From: Desulfobacterales bacterium
Lineage (GTDB): Bacteria; Desulfobacterota; Desulfobacteria; Desulfobacterales; JAFDDL01
NCBI GenBank assembly: GCA_034003325.1
Contig: JAVEYW010000005.1
Location: 1-64,000, forward strand
Length of the DNA stretch: 64,000 nucleotides
Reading direction: 5' to 3'
The position numbers and the translations under genes are program-made. Position 1 is the first letter of the stretch; each line of letters opens with the position of its first letter. Shown piece by piece: positions 1-7,704 of the stretch. Under the pieces are notes generated by a model. It was not told the origin of the DNA. It ran no database searches and saw only the letters and a program-made list of their open reading frames with translations.

Positions 1-134
1 TTTTGAGCATTGTTCTCTCCTTTTTTTGAATTTTTTACTGATACAAAAGAACAATGTATTTATAGCATAACAGATTGTATTTTTAAAGTATTAACGCATT
101 TAAGTTCCTTAAGGAAACGGCATTGAGAATAGCT

Positions 135-212
135 ATACTGCAAATTCAAATCAGAGTTGATGCTAGTTGGATGCCACATTCTATTTGGCGGGTAGAAAAC
201 GGAGGTAAATGA
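135..212 (+). pseudogene. Remnant of RTX-protein N-terminus (first cassette relic)
   Basis: Read in frame from 135, this stretch encodes a peptide closely matching the first ~18 residues of the RTX protein at 1970 (IQIRVDASWMPHS against IQIRADVAWMPHS). The ATG of the intact gene corresponds to ATA here, and the frame stops at 210-212, overlapping the start of the next lipoprotein gene. It is therefore a non-translated relic of a cassette whose upstream part lies at or beyond the window edge. The similarity is seen directly; that it is a recombination relic is inference. Confidence 0.65.
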
Positions 213-655
213 TGAAGATGGGACAAGATAGTTATTATCGGGGCGGCTTAACAATAGCACGTCTGACTGTGCGGTGCCAATTGCTTTGTGTCGTAGTTTT
301 GGCGATAGCCATATGCACCGGCTGCATAAGTTCACATGTGCATCAAACGCAAGCACGTGAATTGGTCGGCGCGATTGATGATTTGCTTGTTTCGGAGAAA
401 TTGTGCAGAGATAGGAATGATTGCACACATAAGCAATATTTTTTTATACGCCCTTCGACAGTCATTGAGATCACCGTATACGGCATCACGGACCGATCAA
501 TAGCAAAAAAGATAATTGGCCTGTGTATCGATGCACATGCAAAGTACCCAGAAATACGATATGAGCTAGAAATGTATACTCAAACGAAAGAGGAAACCCT
601 CAAAGGGGAACCCAAAACAACAATACTTCAACTGATCTTGAAAAAGGAGAAATAG
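209..655 (+). CDS. Putative lipoprotein, RTX-cassette associated (copy 1)
   Basis: This 148-aa protein has a hydrophobic stretch ending in a lipobox-like ICTGC (Cys about residue 39), preceded by an unusually long N-terminal extension, so it is probably a lipid-anchored envelope protein. The family is not recognised. It is a close paralogue of the 149-aa protein at 1518; they differ at scattered positions and share the same C-terminus (TTILQLILKKEK). Its stop lies 2 nt before the ATG of a truncated copy of the RTX-protein N-terminus, the same spacing as between the second copy and the intact RTX gene. That fixed pairing suggests it works with the RTX protein, for example as an immunity or inhibitor protein; this is inference only. 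A start further downstream is possible. Confidence 0.75.
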   Translation: MMKMGQDSYYRGGLTIARLTVRCQLLCVVVLAIAICTGCISSHVHQTQARELVGAIDDLLVSEKLCRDRNDCTHKQYFFIRPSTVIEITVYGITDRSIAKKIIGLCIDAHAKYPEIRYELEMYTQTKEETLKGEPKTTILQLILKKEK

Positions 656-657
656 TT

Positions 658-828
658 ATGCCGCAGATTCAAATTAGAGCTGATGCTGAGGTGGTGCCAC
701 ATTCTTTTCTTATGGCTTGCTGCTCCGACGGTAGCGAAGATGGCTTTGGGCTGATATCCCTACACGTCAACGTACCCGTCACTTCATCTCCAACTAGAAG
801 AAGGTGCTACTCATTATTTGGTGAATGA
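658..828 (+). pseudogene. Truncated RTX-protein N-terminus (56 codons)
   Basis: This short frame starts MPQIQIRADAEVVPHSFLM and follows the N-terminus of the 1295-aa RTX protein for about 33 residues, including the conserved PHSFL His. It then runs into unrelated sequence and stops at codon 57, so it lacks the downstream Cys motif and everything else. The upstream lipoprotein gene ends 2 nt before it. It is either a decayed cassette or an orphan 5' module left by recombination. Similarity to the intact gene extends into the intergenic and ribosome-binding region. Confidence 0.75.
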
Positions 829-877
829 TTTAACATTCCGAATTAATTTGGCAATTACAAGTTGACGGAGAAATTAA

Positions 878-1411
878 ATGATCGCTATTCACAAAAAGGT
901 ATTTCATCAACTATTACTATATTTAATTTTGGTGATTGGGCTTACAGGATGCGATGCATTCAGCGGAATCCCTAAGCCGCCGTTGTCCGTTCTTTTTGCC
1001 GTCGAAAACGCCGGCAGTCGTATTTCTTTTAAGTTCGATATCTCCAAAACAGACTTCTATGCAATAAAACTCCGGTATTTTTGTGATAAAAATTTACGTG
1101 ACGATGTTTGGAAAAATATTGGGGGGCCAGTAGAAGATAAATCGGGAAAACGGGTTGAGCCCGGTGCGCCAATCATCATCCGAATTCGATTGGTTCAAGA
1201 AAGCAGCACGACGGACTCCGGTTTAATTGATAAGGAATTTGCAGCGCCGAAGCTTCATTCTTGGGGCGATTGCGAGTTCGATGCACGCCTTACATACCTT
1301 AAACTCGCCCCGGGGCGTTATACCTTAACTGCTGAAAGCTTGAAGGATGCTCCGGGGCTTAAAGAGATTAGAACTGAACTTCAAATTACTAAGGCCTATC
1401 TGGGCAAATAA
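878..1411 (+). CDS. Putative lipoprotein, DUF5625-like
   Basis: This 177-aa protein has a signal peptide and lipobox (IGLTGC, Cys25). The body resembles DUF5625-type lipoproteins as I remember them: a beta-rich domain with 'VEPGAPIIIRIRL', a 'SWGDCEFDA' segment, an 'LAPGRYTLTAE' segment and a C-terminal 'AYLGK'. The family match is from memory and has not been verified. It is unrelated to the two flanking lipoproteins. It is followed 15 nt later by a different orphan N-terminal fragment (1427), so it repeats the theme of a lipoprotein gene placed before an RTX-type N-terminus. Function is unknown; immunity or inhibitor is a hypothesis. Confidence 0.75.
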   Translation: MIAIHKKVFHQLLLYLILVIGLTGCDAFSGIPKPPLSVLFAVENAGSRISFKFDISKTDFYAIKLRYFCDKNLRDDVWKNIGGPVEDKSGKRVEPGAPIIIRIRLVQESSTTDSGLIDKEFAAPKLHSWGDCEFDARLTYLKLAPGRYTLTAESLKDAPGLKEIRTELQITKAYLGK

Positions 1412-1426
1412 AGGAGAAAAATTTGC

Positions 1427-1540
1427 ATGGCATATACAGTAACGGTTTACGTCGCAATTGCCGGTACCCCGCTCAGTGATGGTACGGCATCTCGCTATGA
1501 TCATATAATGGAGGTATATGATGAAAACAGGGCAAGATAG
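1427..1540 (+). pseudogene. Orphan N-terminal fragment of a second RTX-type protein
   Basis: This 37-codon frame starts MAYTVTVYVAIAGTPLSDGT and continues to a YDH motif before running out of frame into the next lipoprotein gene, which starts at 1518 inside it. A good ribosome-binding site (aaggag) lies upstream. The start resembles the N-termini of large calcium-binding RTX proteins, and the YDH histidine may correspond to the PHS histidine of the neighbouring family. It has no catalytic Cys and no repeats. Truncation by recombination is inferred. Confidence 0.55.
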
Positions 1541-1967
1541 TTATTATCTGGGCGGCCTGACTATTATAGCCCGTCCCAACGTACGCTGCCAATTGTTGTT
1601 GGCCGTAGTTTTGGCGATAGCCATATGCACCGGCTGCATAAGTTCACATGTGCACCAAACGCAGGCACGTGAATTGGTCGATACTATTGAAGATTTGCTA
1701 GTTTCGGAAAAACTGTGCGGTGATAAGAATGATTGCGTAGATAAGCAATATGTTTTTATACGCCCTTCAATGGTTATTGAGATCACTGTATATGGCGTCA
1801 CGGACCGATCAATCGCAAAAAAGATAATTGGCTTGTGTATCGACGCGCATGCAAAGTACCCAGAAATACAATATGAGCTTGAAATGTATACTCAAACGAA
1901 AGAGGAAACCCTCAAAGGAATACCCAAAACAACAATACTTCAACTGATCTTGAAAAAGGAGAAATAG
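1518..1967 (+). CDS. Putative lipoprotein, RTX-cassette associated (copy 2)
   Basis: This 149-aa protein is the paralogue of the protein at 209, with the same ICTGC lipobox (Cys about residue 40) and almost the same C-terminal half. It ends 2 nt before the intact RTX gene at 1970, so the pair is very probably co-transcribed and translationally coupled. No known domain is recognised. The substitutions between copies, many of them third-position, suggest both have been under coding constraint. Its place immediately upstream of the secreted protein fits an envelope-anchored partner such as an immunity protein, chaperone or receptor; this is not established. Confidence 0.8.
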   Translation: MMKTGQDSYYLGGLTIIARPNVRCQLLLAVVLAIAICTGCISSHVHQTQARELVDTIEDLLVSEKLCGDKNDCVDKQYVFIRPSMVIEITVYGVTDRSIAKKIIGLCIDAHAKYPEIQYELEMYTQTKEETLKGIPKTTILQLILKKEK

Positions 1968-1969
1968 TT

Positions 1970-4900
1970 ATGCCGCAGATTCAAATCAGAGCTGATGTTG
2001 CCTGGATGCCACATTCTTTTCTTATGGTTCGTCACCCTGACGGTAGCGAAGAGGGATTTGGACTTGTTCCTCGCGATGGCTGGCCCATTGACGCGGGTCA
2101 CATCCAAGATGATACTAAACATCCTTACAACAAAACATCTCCATGGATGGATATCAGCGACAAACAATACAGCGACTTGATGGATCGCATTAACCATGAT
2201 CGGCAAGATCCACCTAATTATAACTTTTTTACTGGCGATCAGTGTAACACATGGCTTAAAAGTTTGCTGAATGATGCTGGAATAAGTCCCGAACCTAATA
2301 CAATTGCATTTCTTGCCACTCTTCTAAACAATCCTTACATCGATGCCGCAGCTTTTGCGATGTTAGACTACTATCTCAATTCTTTCAACGCCTCCAACCT
2401 CCTTGTAAGCCCTATTGTCCTTGATCTTGACAAGGACGGCATTGAGACGAGGGCACTTACCGGAGGCGCATACTTCGATCATGACAAGAACGGTTTCGCG
2501 GAGAAGACCGGCTGGGTTTCCTCCGATGATGGGTTACTGGCGCTGGACAGGAACGGAAATGGAACTATTGATGATGGAGGGGAAATTTTCGGCAACAACA
2601 CTCTTCTTGGCAACGGCCAGAAGGCGACAAATGGCTTTGCGGCACTGGTGGAGCTCGATGAGAACCTTGATGGTAAAATCGACAATAGTGATGCGGCATT
2701 TTCTCAACTAAAGGTTTGGCAAGATACTGATGGTAACGGTTTATCGACATCTGACGAATTAAGAACCCTGACCGATTTGGGCATCAAATCGATTGGTACT
2801 GGGTTTACAGCATCTACTTCCGTCGATGCAAACGGTAATACGCTCGGACAGACTGGCAGCTTCACCTGGAATGACGATACCACATCCACCGCCACCGACG
2901 TTTGGTTTGCTAACGACCCTTTGTTCACTATAGCCAACGAATGGCTTGATGTTCCCGGCGACATCGCGGCTCTGCCCGAACTCCAAGGCTTCGGGAGTGT
3001 TTACACGTTACGCCAGACGATGGTACGGGATACGAGCGGGCAGTTAAAATCTCTTATTCAGCAGTTCGCGTCGGCGACAGACATCACGGCATGTTGCTCC
3101 CTAATGGAACAAATTGTCTTCAAATGGGCTGGAAGTGACGGGGTAAATCCAACGAGCAGGGGGAGTAATATTGATGCCCGACGTCTTGTTGCAATGGAAC
3201 ATCTTTTCGGACAGGTTTTTGTCGGCCCTGCAGCTTACGGCTCTGGTGGCTCTGGTGTCGGGATCACCGATCAGTCTTTAATTGATGCCGCAAATCCCGG
3301 CCCTAATGCCGCTAATTCCCTCGATCAGACTTTCAAGGGCCTTCTTGACTTATTCTACGCCCAATTGATGGCGCAGACGCAACTGAAGGATCTGTATGAT
3401 GATATTATCTATACCTGGGATGATACCACGGATAGTATCACCGCTGATGTGGCAGGGGCCGAAACGGAACTGCTTAATCGCCTCAGCGCCGATCCGGTAT
3501 CCGGGAAACACTTGCTTGAAGAATTCGTGCGTTCCTTAACAATTTTGAATACCAATGGACATTTCAACATCCCTCAACTTCGCGCGGACTTGGGCGCAAT
3601 CAACTCCGAATATTTTACAATCATAGACGGCGCGGGGAAAACCAAAATTCAAGGCACGGTAAATGACGATATTCTCTCCGGAACTGCTCAAGAAGAATAT
3701 TATATTAATGGTGAAGCAGGCCATGACAGTCTCACAGGAGCTTCTTTTGCTGACTTTCTGGTGGGCGAGGACGGCAATGATGTCATCAATGGTGCAGCAG
3801 GCAACGACCTTTTATACGGTGGAGCGGGCAACGATTCTATTTATGGCCAAGACGGCAACGATACGCTGTTTGGCAATGAGGGAGATGATATTCTCGATGG
3901 TGGCAATAATGATGATACGCTTTCAGGCGGAGACGGAAACGACATCCTCAAGGGAGGAACGGGCAATAACCAAGTAAATGGCGGTGCTGGAGACGATAGC
4001 ATTAATTGTGATTCCGGAAATGATCAGATAACAGGTGGCCAGGGCAACGACACGATTTGGGGCGGCCGTGGTGATGATTCGTATATTTTCAACAAGGGCG
4101 ACGGTCAGGACACGATCTATGATTCTTATTACAATTACGAAAGCAGCTACAACAGCTCTTTTAAGGCCGGGAGCGACACGCTCAAATTCGGAGAAAACAT
4201 AACACCGGAAGATGTTGTTATAGGACTTTCAGAAAACAAGAATCTGATCGTACAGTTTATAAGCAGTCCTGGAGACCGGATAACGATCAGGGATTGGATA
4301 AATGGGAGCAACCGGATAGAGAAATTTGTATTCAGCGACGGCACGGAATGGGGAATCAATCAGATAGCGGCAAGAGTAAACGGAACGGAGGGTGATGATT
4401 CGATATCCTGGTCTGTATCCGGGGCAACTATAAAGGGGCTCAGTGGAAACGACATCATAACGACCGATGCGTATGACGACACATTGGAAGGCGGCTTCGG
4501 TAACGATGTAATCTGGGGCGGCCGTGGTGATGATACGTACATTTTCAACAAAGGCGACGGGCAGGATACGATCTATGATTCTTATTACAATTACGAAAGC
4601 AGCTACAACAGCTCTTTTAACGCCGGAGCCGACACGTTGAAGTTCGGGGAAGACATAACCCCGGAGGATGTTTTCGTGGGGCTTTCAGAAAACAAGAATC
4701 TGATCGTACAGTTTATCAGCAGTCCTGGAGACCGGATAACGATCAGGGATTGGATCAATGGGAGCAACCGGATAGAGAAATTTGTATTCAGCAATGGGAC
4801 GGAATGGGGAATCAATCAGATAGCGGCGAAGGTAAGCGGGACGGAGGGTGATGATTCCATATCCTGGTCCGTATCCGGAGCAACTATAAAGGGGCTCAGT

Positions 4901-5857
4901 GGAAACGACACCATAACGACTGATGCGTATGACGACACATTGGAAGGTGGCCTCGGCAACGATGTAATCTGGGGCGGCCGTGGCGATGATACGTACATTT
5001 TCAACAAGGGTGACGGGCAGGATACGATCTATGATTCTTATTACAATTACGAGAGCAGCTACAACAGCTCTTTTAATGCCGGGAGCGACACGCTGAAATT
5101 CGGAGAAAACATAACACCGGAAGATGTTTTCGTGGGACTTTCAGAAAACAAGAATCTGATCGTACAGTTTATCAGCAACCCCGGAGACCGGATAACGATC
5201 AGGGATTGGATCAATGGGAGCAACCGGATAGAGAAATTTGTATTCAGCAACGGGACGGAATGGGGCATCAATCAGATAGCGGCGAAGGTAAGTGGGACGG
5301 AGGGTAATGATTCCATATCCTGGCCCGTATCAGCGGTAACAATAAAGGGGCTCGGCGGGAACGACACCATAACGACCTATGCGTATAACGACACATTGGA
5401 AGGCGGCCTTGGCAACGATGTAATCTGGGGCGGCCGTGGTGATGATACGTACATTTTCAACAAGGGCGACGGGCAGGACACGATCTATGATTCTTATTAC
5501 AATTACGAGAGCAGCTACAACAGCTCTTTTAATGCCGGGAGCGACACGCTGAAGCTTGGTAATGGGCTTGTAAAAAATGAAATAGGCATATTTAACAGCG
5601 GAACAAATCTAATAATTAGTTCTGGTGAAGATTCCACGGCAACAATACGCAACCAGTCAAATGCCAACAATGCTATAGAAAAATTCGTGCTTTCAGATGG
5701 TTCGTATCTGACTTCCGCTGATGTGAACAGAATAATTCAGGATATAACAGCTTTTGCAAACAGTTATGGGATTTCTATGGCAAATGTTGATGACGTAAGA
5801 AACCATCCGGATCTGATGAATATTATAACGGCAAGCTGGAGAGCTCCGCAGGCTTAA
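1970..5857 (+). CDS. RTX-type secreted calcium-binding protein with permuted papain-like N-terminus
   Basis: This is a 1295-aa RTX protein. Residues 1-105 form a small domain with His15 (PHSFL) and Cys92 (GDQCNTW); the His-before-Cys order resembles permuted NlpC/P60 or LRAT-like enzymes, so a peptidase, amidase or acyltransferase role is possible. Residues ~145-275 carry EF-hand/dockerin-like Asp-rich loops (DLDKDGIE, DRNGNGTID, DTDGNGLS). Residues ~565-697 hold about a dozen GGxGxDxL-type nonapeptides. From residue 698 come three near-identical 152-residue units and a partial fourth, each an RTX motif plus a haemolysin-related domain (DRITIRDW..IEKFVFSDG). There is no N-terminal signal, so type I secretion is expected, but no ABC/MFP/TolC genes are in the window. 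The start follows the upstream lipoprotein gene by 2 nt. Confidence 0.85.
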   Translation: MPQIQIRADVAWMPHSFLMVRHPDGSEEGFGLVPRDGWPIDAGHIQDDTKHPYNKTSPWMDISDKQYSDLMDRINHDRQDPPNYNFFTGDQCNTWLKSLLNDAGISPEPNTIAFLATLLNNPYIDAAAFAMLDYYLNSFNASNLLVSPIVLDLDKDGIETRALTGGAYFDHDKNGFAEKTGWVSSDDGLLALDRNGNGTIDDGGEIFGNNTLLGNGQKATNGFAALVELDENLDGKIDNSDAAFSQLKVWQDTDGNGLSTSDELRTLTDLGIKSIGTGFTASTSVDANGNTLGQTGSFTWNDDTTSTATDVWFANDPLFTIANEWLDVPGDIAALPELQGFGSVYTLRQTMVRDTSGQLKSLIQQFASATDITACCSLMEQIVFKWAGSDGVNPTSRGSNIDARRLVAMEHLFGQVFVGPAAYGSGGSGVGITDQSLIDAANPGPNAANSLDQTFKGLLDLFYAQLMAQTQLKDLYDDIIYTWDDTTDSITADVAGAETELLNRLSADPVSGKHLLEEFVRSLTILNTNGHFNIPQLRADLGAINSEYFTIIDGAGKTKIQGTVNDDILSGTAQEEYYINGEAGHDSLTGASFADFLVGEDGNDVINGAAGNDLLYGGAGNDSIYGQDGNDTLFGNEGDDILDGGNNDDTLSGGDGNDILKGGTGNNQVNGGAGDDSINCDSGNDQITGGQGNDTIWGGRGDDSYIFNKGDGQDTIYDSYYNYESSYNSSFKAGSDTLKFGENITPEDVVIGLSENKNLIVQFISSPGDRITIRDWINGSNRIEKFVFSDGTEWGINQIAARVNGTEGDDSISWSVSGATIKGLSGNDIITTDAYDDTLEGGFGNDVIWGGRGDDTYIFNKGDGQDTIYDSYYNYESSYNSSFNAGADTLKFGEDITPEDVFVGLSENKNLIVQFISSPGDRITIRDWINGSNRIEKFVFSNGTEWGINQIAAKVSGTEGDDSISWSVSGATIKGLSGNDTITTDAYDDTLEGGLGNDVIWGGRGDDTYIFNKGDGQDTIYDSYYNYESSYNSSFNAGSDTLKFGENITPEDVFVGLSENKNLIVQFISNPGDRITIRDWINGSNRIEKFVFSNGTEWGINQIAAKVSGTEGNDSISWPVSAVTIKGLGGNDTITTYAYNDTLEGGLGNDVIWGGRGDDTYIFNKGDGQDTIYDSYYNYESSYNSSFNAGSDTLKLGNGLVKNEIGIFNSGTNLIISSGEDSTATIRNQSNANNAIEKFVLSDGSYLTSADVNRIIQDITAFANSYGISMANVDDVRNHPDLMNIITASWRAPQA
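4061..5562 (+). repeat. 456-bp tandem repeats inside the RTX gene (3 full plus 1 partial)
   Basis: Units begin at 4061, 4517, 4973 and 5429, each at the codons for GGRGDD. The period is exactly 456 bp (152 codons), so the frame is kept. The fourth unit diverges after about 135 bp. Nucleotide identity is very high, with few substitutions between units, implying recent duplication or ongoing gene conversion. Confidence 0.9.
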
Positions 5858-5874
5858 TCAGAAAATATTCTAAA

Positions 5875-5928
5875 AAAAAAGAGGGGGCTTTAATCCTAAT
5901 AGCAGTATAATCAAGTCCCTTCTTTTTT
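5875..5928. terminator. Rho-independent terminator after the RTX gene
   Basis: A 16-bp stem (5875-5890 with 5913-5928) containing two G-U pairs surrounds a 22-nt loop. The arms begin with a run of A and end with a run of T, so it can act in both directions. Confidence 0.75.
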
Positions 5929-6011
5929 AGCTGGAATTTCAGTGTTTATTAGATCACCATGATATGGTAATTTTTCAAAACTCATGGCATGTTGTTCACG
6001 AAAATGGATCA

Positions 6012-6098
6012 ATCCTTAAAATGCCATATGTATTCAGTTGGTTGAAATTTAAATTCACTTGACCTTGGCCGAACTGAAACGGTCTGAAAGAGGCTCAA
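6012..6098 (+). repeat. Diverged half-copy of a dispersed palindromic repeat
   Basis: This stretch matches the right half of the palindromic element at 36525-36669. Shared blocks include tgtattc, ggttgaaattt, cttgacct, ccgaact and the terminal ggctca. The left half cannot be recognised here. It lies just upstream of mqnB. Confidence 0.5.
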
Positions 6099-6116
6099 CG
6101 GACTAAAGAAATAAAT

Positions 6117-6860
6117 ATGTCGCCTTATTTACTGATTGTTACAGCTGTAAAAGAAGAAGCCGCCTTGCTGGCGGCCACCATTGAGTCGCCGCGAAGCGTT
6201 CGGGCCGGTCAAAGAGAAATGACCGCTGGTGTTCTGGTTGATACGCCGGTAAACCTGCTGGTTGCCGGTCCCGGGCAGGTCAACACGGTTCAGGCACTGA
6301 CATCGGCCATAGAATGGCAACGACCGGCAGCAATTCTTCAAGTTGGTTGCGCGGGCGGATTTAAACAGGCGGGGATTAATATCGGAGATATCGCAATCGC
6401 CTCCGAGGAAATCGATGCCCATCTGGGGCTTGAGCCTGAGAGGCCGACGGAAATACCGGTCGATCCGTTGCCGTTTTCGATCGGGTGTTATGGTGGATTT
6501 GAAATCAAGAATCGCTATGCGATAGGTGTTGAATTGACTCGAAAGGCACAGTCCGTTATCAGTCGGAAAATGGCCGGGATGAATATTACGGTCAATCTCG
6601 GGCCTTTTTTGACCGTTTCCACCATTACAGCCTCGGACCGGCGGGCTGAGCAGTATTTTGATGCCTACCAGGTGTGCATGGAATCCATGGAAGGCGCAGG
6701 CGCTGCCCATGTGGCCCTGCATTATGGCATTCCGTTTTTAGAAATCAGAGCCGCCGCTAACGTTGTGGGCAAAAGAGAGCGGAATCACTGGAACTTGCCT
6801 CTGGCATGGGAAAGAAGCCAGGCGGCGGTAATGACCTTGCTCAAAGGGGGCATTTTTTGA
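6117..6860 (+). CDS. mqnB: Futalosine hydrolase
   Basis: This 247-aa member of the nucleoside phosphorylase/MTAN fold cleaves (dehypoxanthine-)futalosine in the futalosine route to menaquinone, in the cytoplasm. Recognisable features are the N-terminal VTAVKEEAALL, the LQVGCAGGF glycine motif, the INIGDIAIASEEIDAHLGLE segment, and the C-terminal SMEGAGAAHVAL segment with the catalytic-region Glu. Its stop overlaps the mqnD start (TGATG), so the two are translationally coupled. The pairing with mqnD makes futalosine hydrolase far more likely than MTA/SAH nucleosidase. Confidence 0.9.
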   Translation: MSPYLLIVTAVKEEAALLAATIESPRSVRAGQREMTAGVLVDTPVNLLVAGPGQVNTVQALTSAIEWQRPAAILQVGCAGGFKQAGINIGDIAIASEEIDAHLGLEPERPTEIPVDPLPFSIGCYGGFEIKNRYAIGVELTRKAQSVISRKMAGMNITVNLGPFLTVSTITASDRRAEQYFDAYQVCMESMEGAGAAHVALHYGIPFLEIRAAANVVGKRERNHWNLPLAWERSQAAVMTLLKGGIF

Positions 6861-7696
6861 TGAATCGACCATTGACGCTTGGCTATTCCACCTGCCCGAA
6901 CGACACCTTTATTTTTTATGCGCTGGCGCACCAAAAAGTGAATCTCAATGAATTGACCTATCAAATTACCCTGGCGGATGTGGAATCGCTCAATCAGCGG
7001 GCAGCCGCCGGACAATTGGATATCACCAAGTTATCCTTTGCCGCGATCGGGCATTTGCAGGAAAGTTACGGCCTTCTTCATTGCGGAGCGGCTCTGGGGC
7101 GCGGCTGCGGACCCTTGATTGTGGCAAAGCCGGGAGTAGAATTGGCGCAACTGGGCGATACGCCGGTTGCCGTGCCCGGCGCATGGACCACCGCCTGCTT
7201 ATTGTTGAATTTGTTTTCCCCGCATCCGGTCCGGACGAAGGCCATGACCTTTGATCAAATTATGCCGGCGATCAGAGCGGGCGAAGTTGAGGCGGGGGTG
7301 ATCATTCATGAGGGCCGTTTTACCTATCGGGAATACGGGCTCACTTGCCTTCTGGATCTAGGGCAGTGGTGGGAAACGCAAAGCGGTTTTCCCATTCCCC
7401 TTGGTGGCATCGCGGTGCATCGAAGTTTGCCCGAGGCGGTGATTCTTAAGGTGCAAAATACGTTGAAAGCCAGCATTGACTATGCGAAGGCAACCCCCGA
7501 GAATGCGGCGGATTACATCACCCGGCATGCCCAGGAGATGGCGCCGCAGGTAATTTCCCAGCATATCTCACTCTATGTCAACGAGTTTACACAGGATTTG
7601 GGGGCAGAAGGCCGGCTTGCCATTAAAACGCTGTTTCAAAAAGCCGCTGAAAAAGGGTTGATGCCTTTTCCCACGTTGCCGCTGTTTGCCTGTTAA
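6860..7696 (+). CDS. mqnD: 1,4-dihydroxy-6-naphthoate synthase
   Basis: This 278-aa periplasmic-binding-protein-fold enzyme converts cyclic dehypoxanthine futalosine to 1,4-dihydroxy-6-naphthoate, the naphthoquinone ring precursor of menaquinone. The N-terminal LGYSTCPNDTFIFYAL and the DVESLNQRA, TTACLLLNLF and EAGVIIHEGRFTY segments are typical of MqnD. I chose the ATG at 6860, overlapping the mqnB stop, because upstream codons encode the tail of MqnB in another frame. mqnA, mqnC and mqnE are not in the window. The gene is convergent with the following minus-strand gene (8-bp gap). Confidence 0.93.
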   Translation: MNRPLTLGYSTCPNDTFIFYALAHQKVNLNELTYQITLADVESLNQRAAAGQLDITKLSFAAIGHLQESYGLLHCGAALGRGCGPLIVAKPGVELAQLGDTPVAVPGAWTTACLLLNLFSPHPVRTKAMTFDQIMPAIRAGEVEAGVIIHEGRFTYREYGLTCLLDLGQWWETQSGFPIPLGGIAVHRSLPEAVILKVQNTLKASIDYAKATPENAADYITRHAQEMAPQVISQHISLYVNEFTQDLGAEGRLAIKTLFQKAAEKGLMPFPTLPLFAC

Positions 7697-7704
7697 ACTA
7701 TTTT

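Noticed and set aside
60-428. 122-codon minus-strand frame at the window start
   Set aside because: It is antisense to the lipoprotein gene and shares no plausible domain or ribosome-binding site; its paralogous counterpart on the other copy is not preserved as the same protein.
4147-5271. Three similar 70-codon minus-strand frames inside the RTX gene
   Set aside because: They recur only because the 456-bp coding repeats recur; they are shadows of the plus strand.
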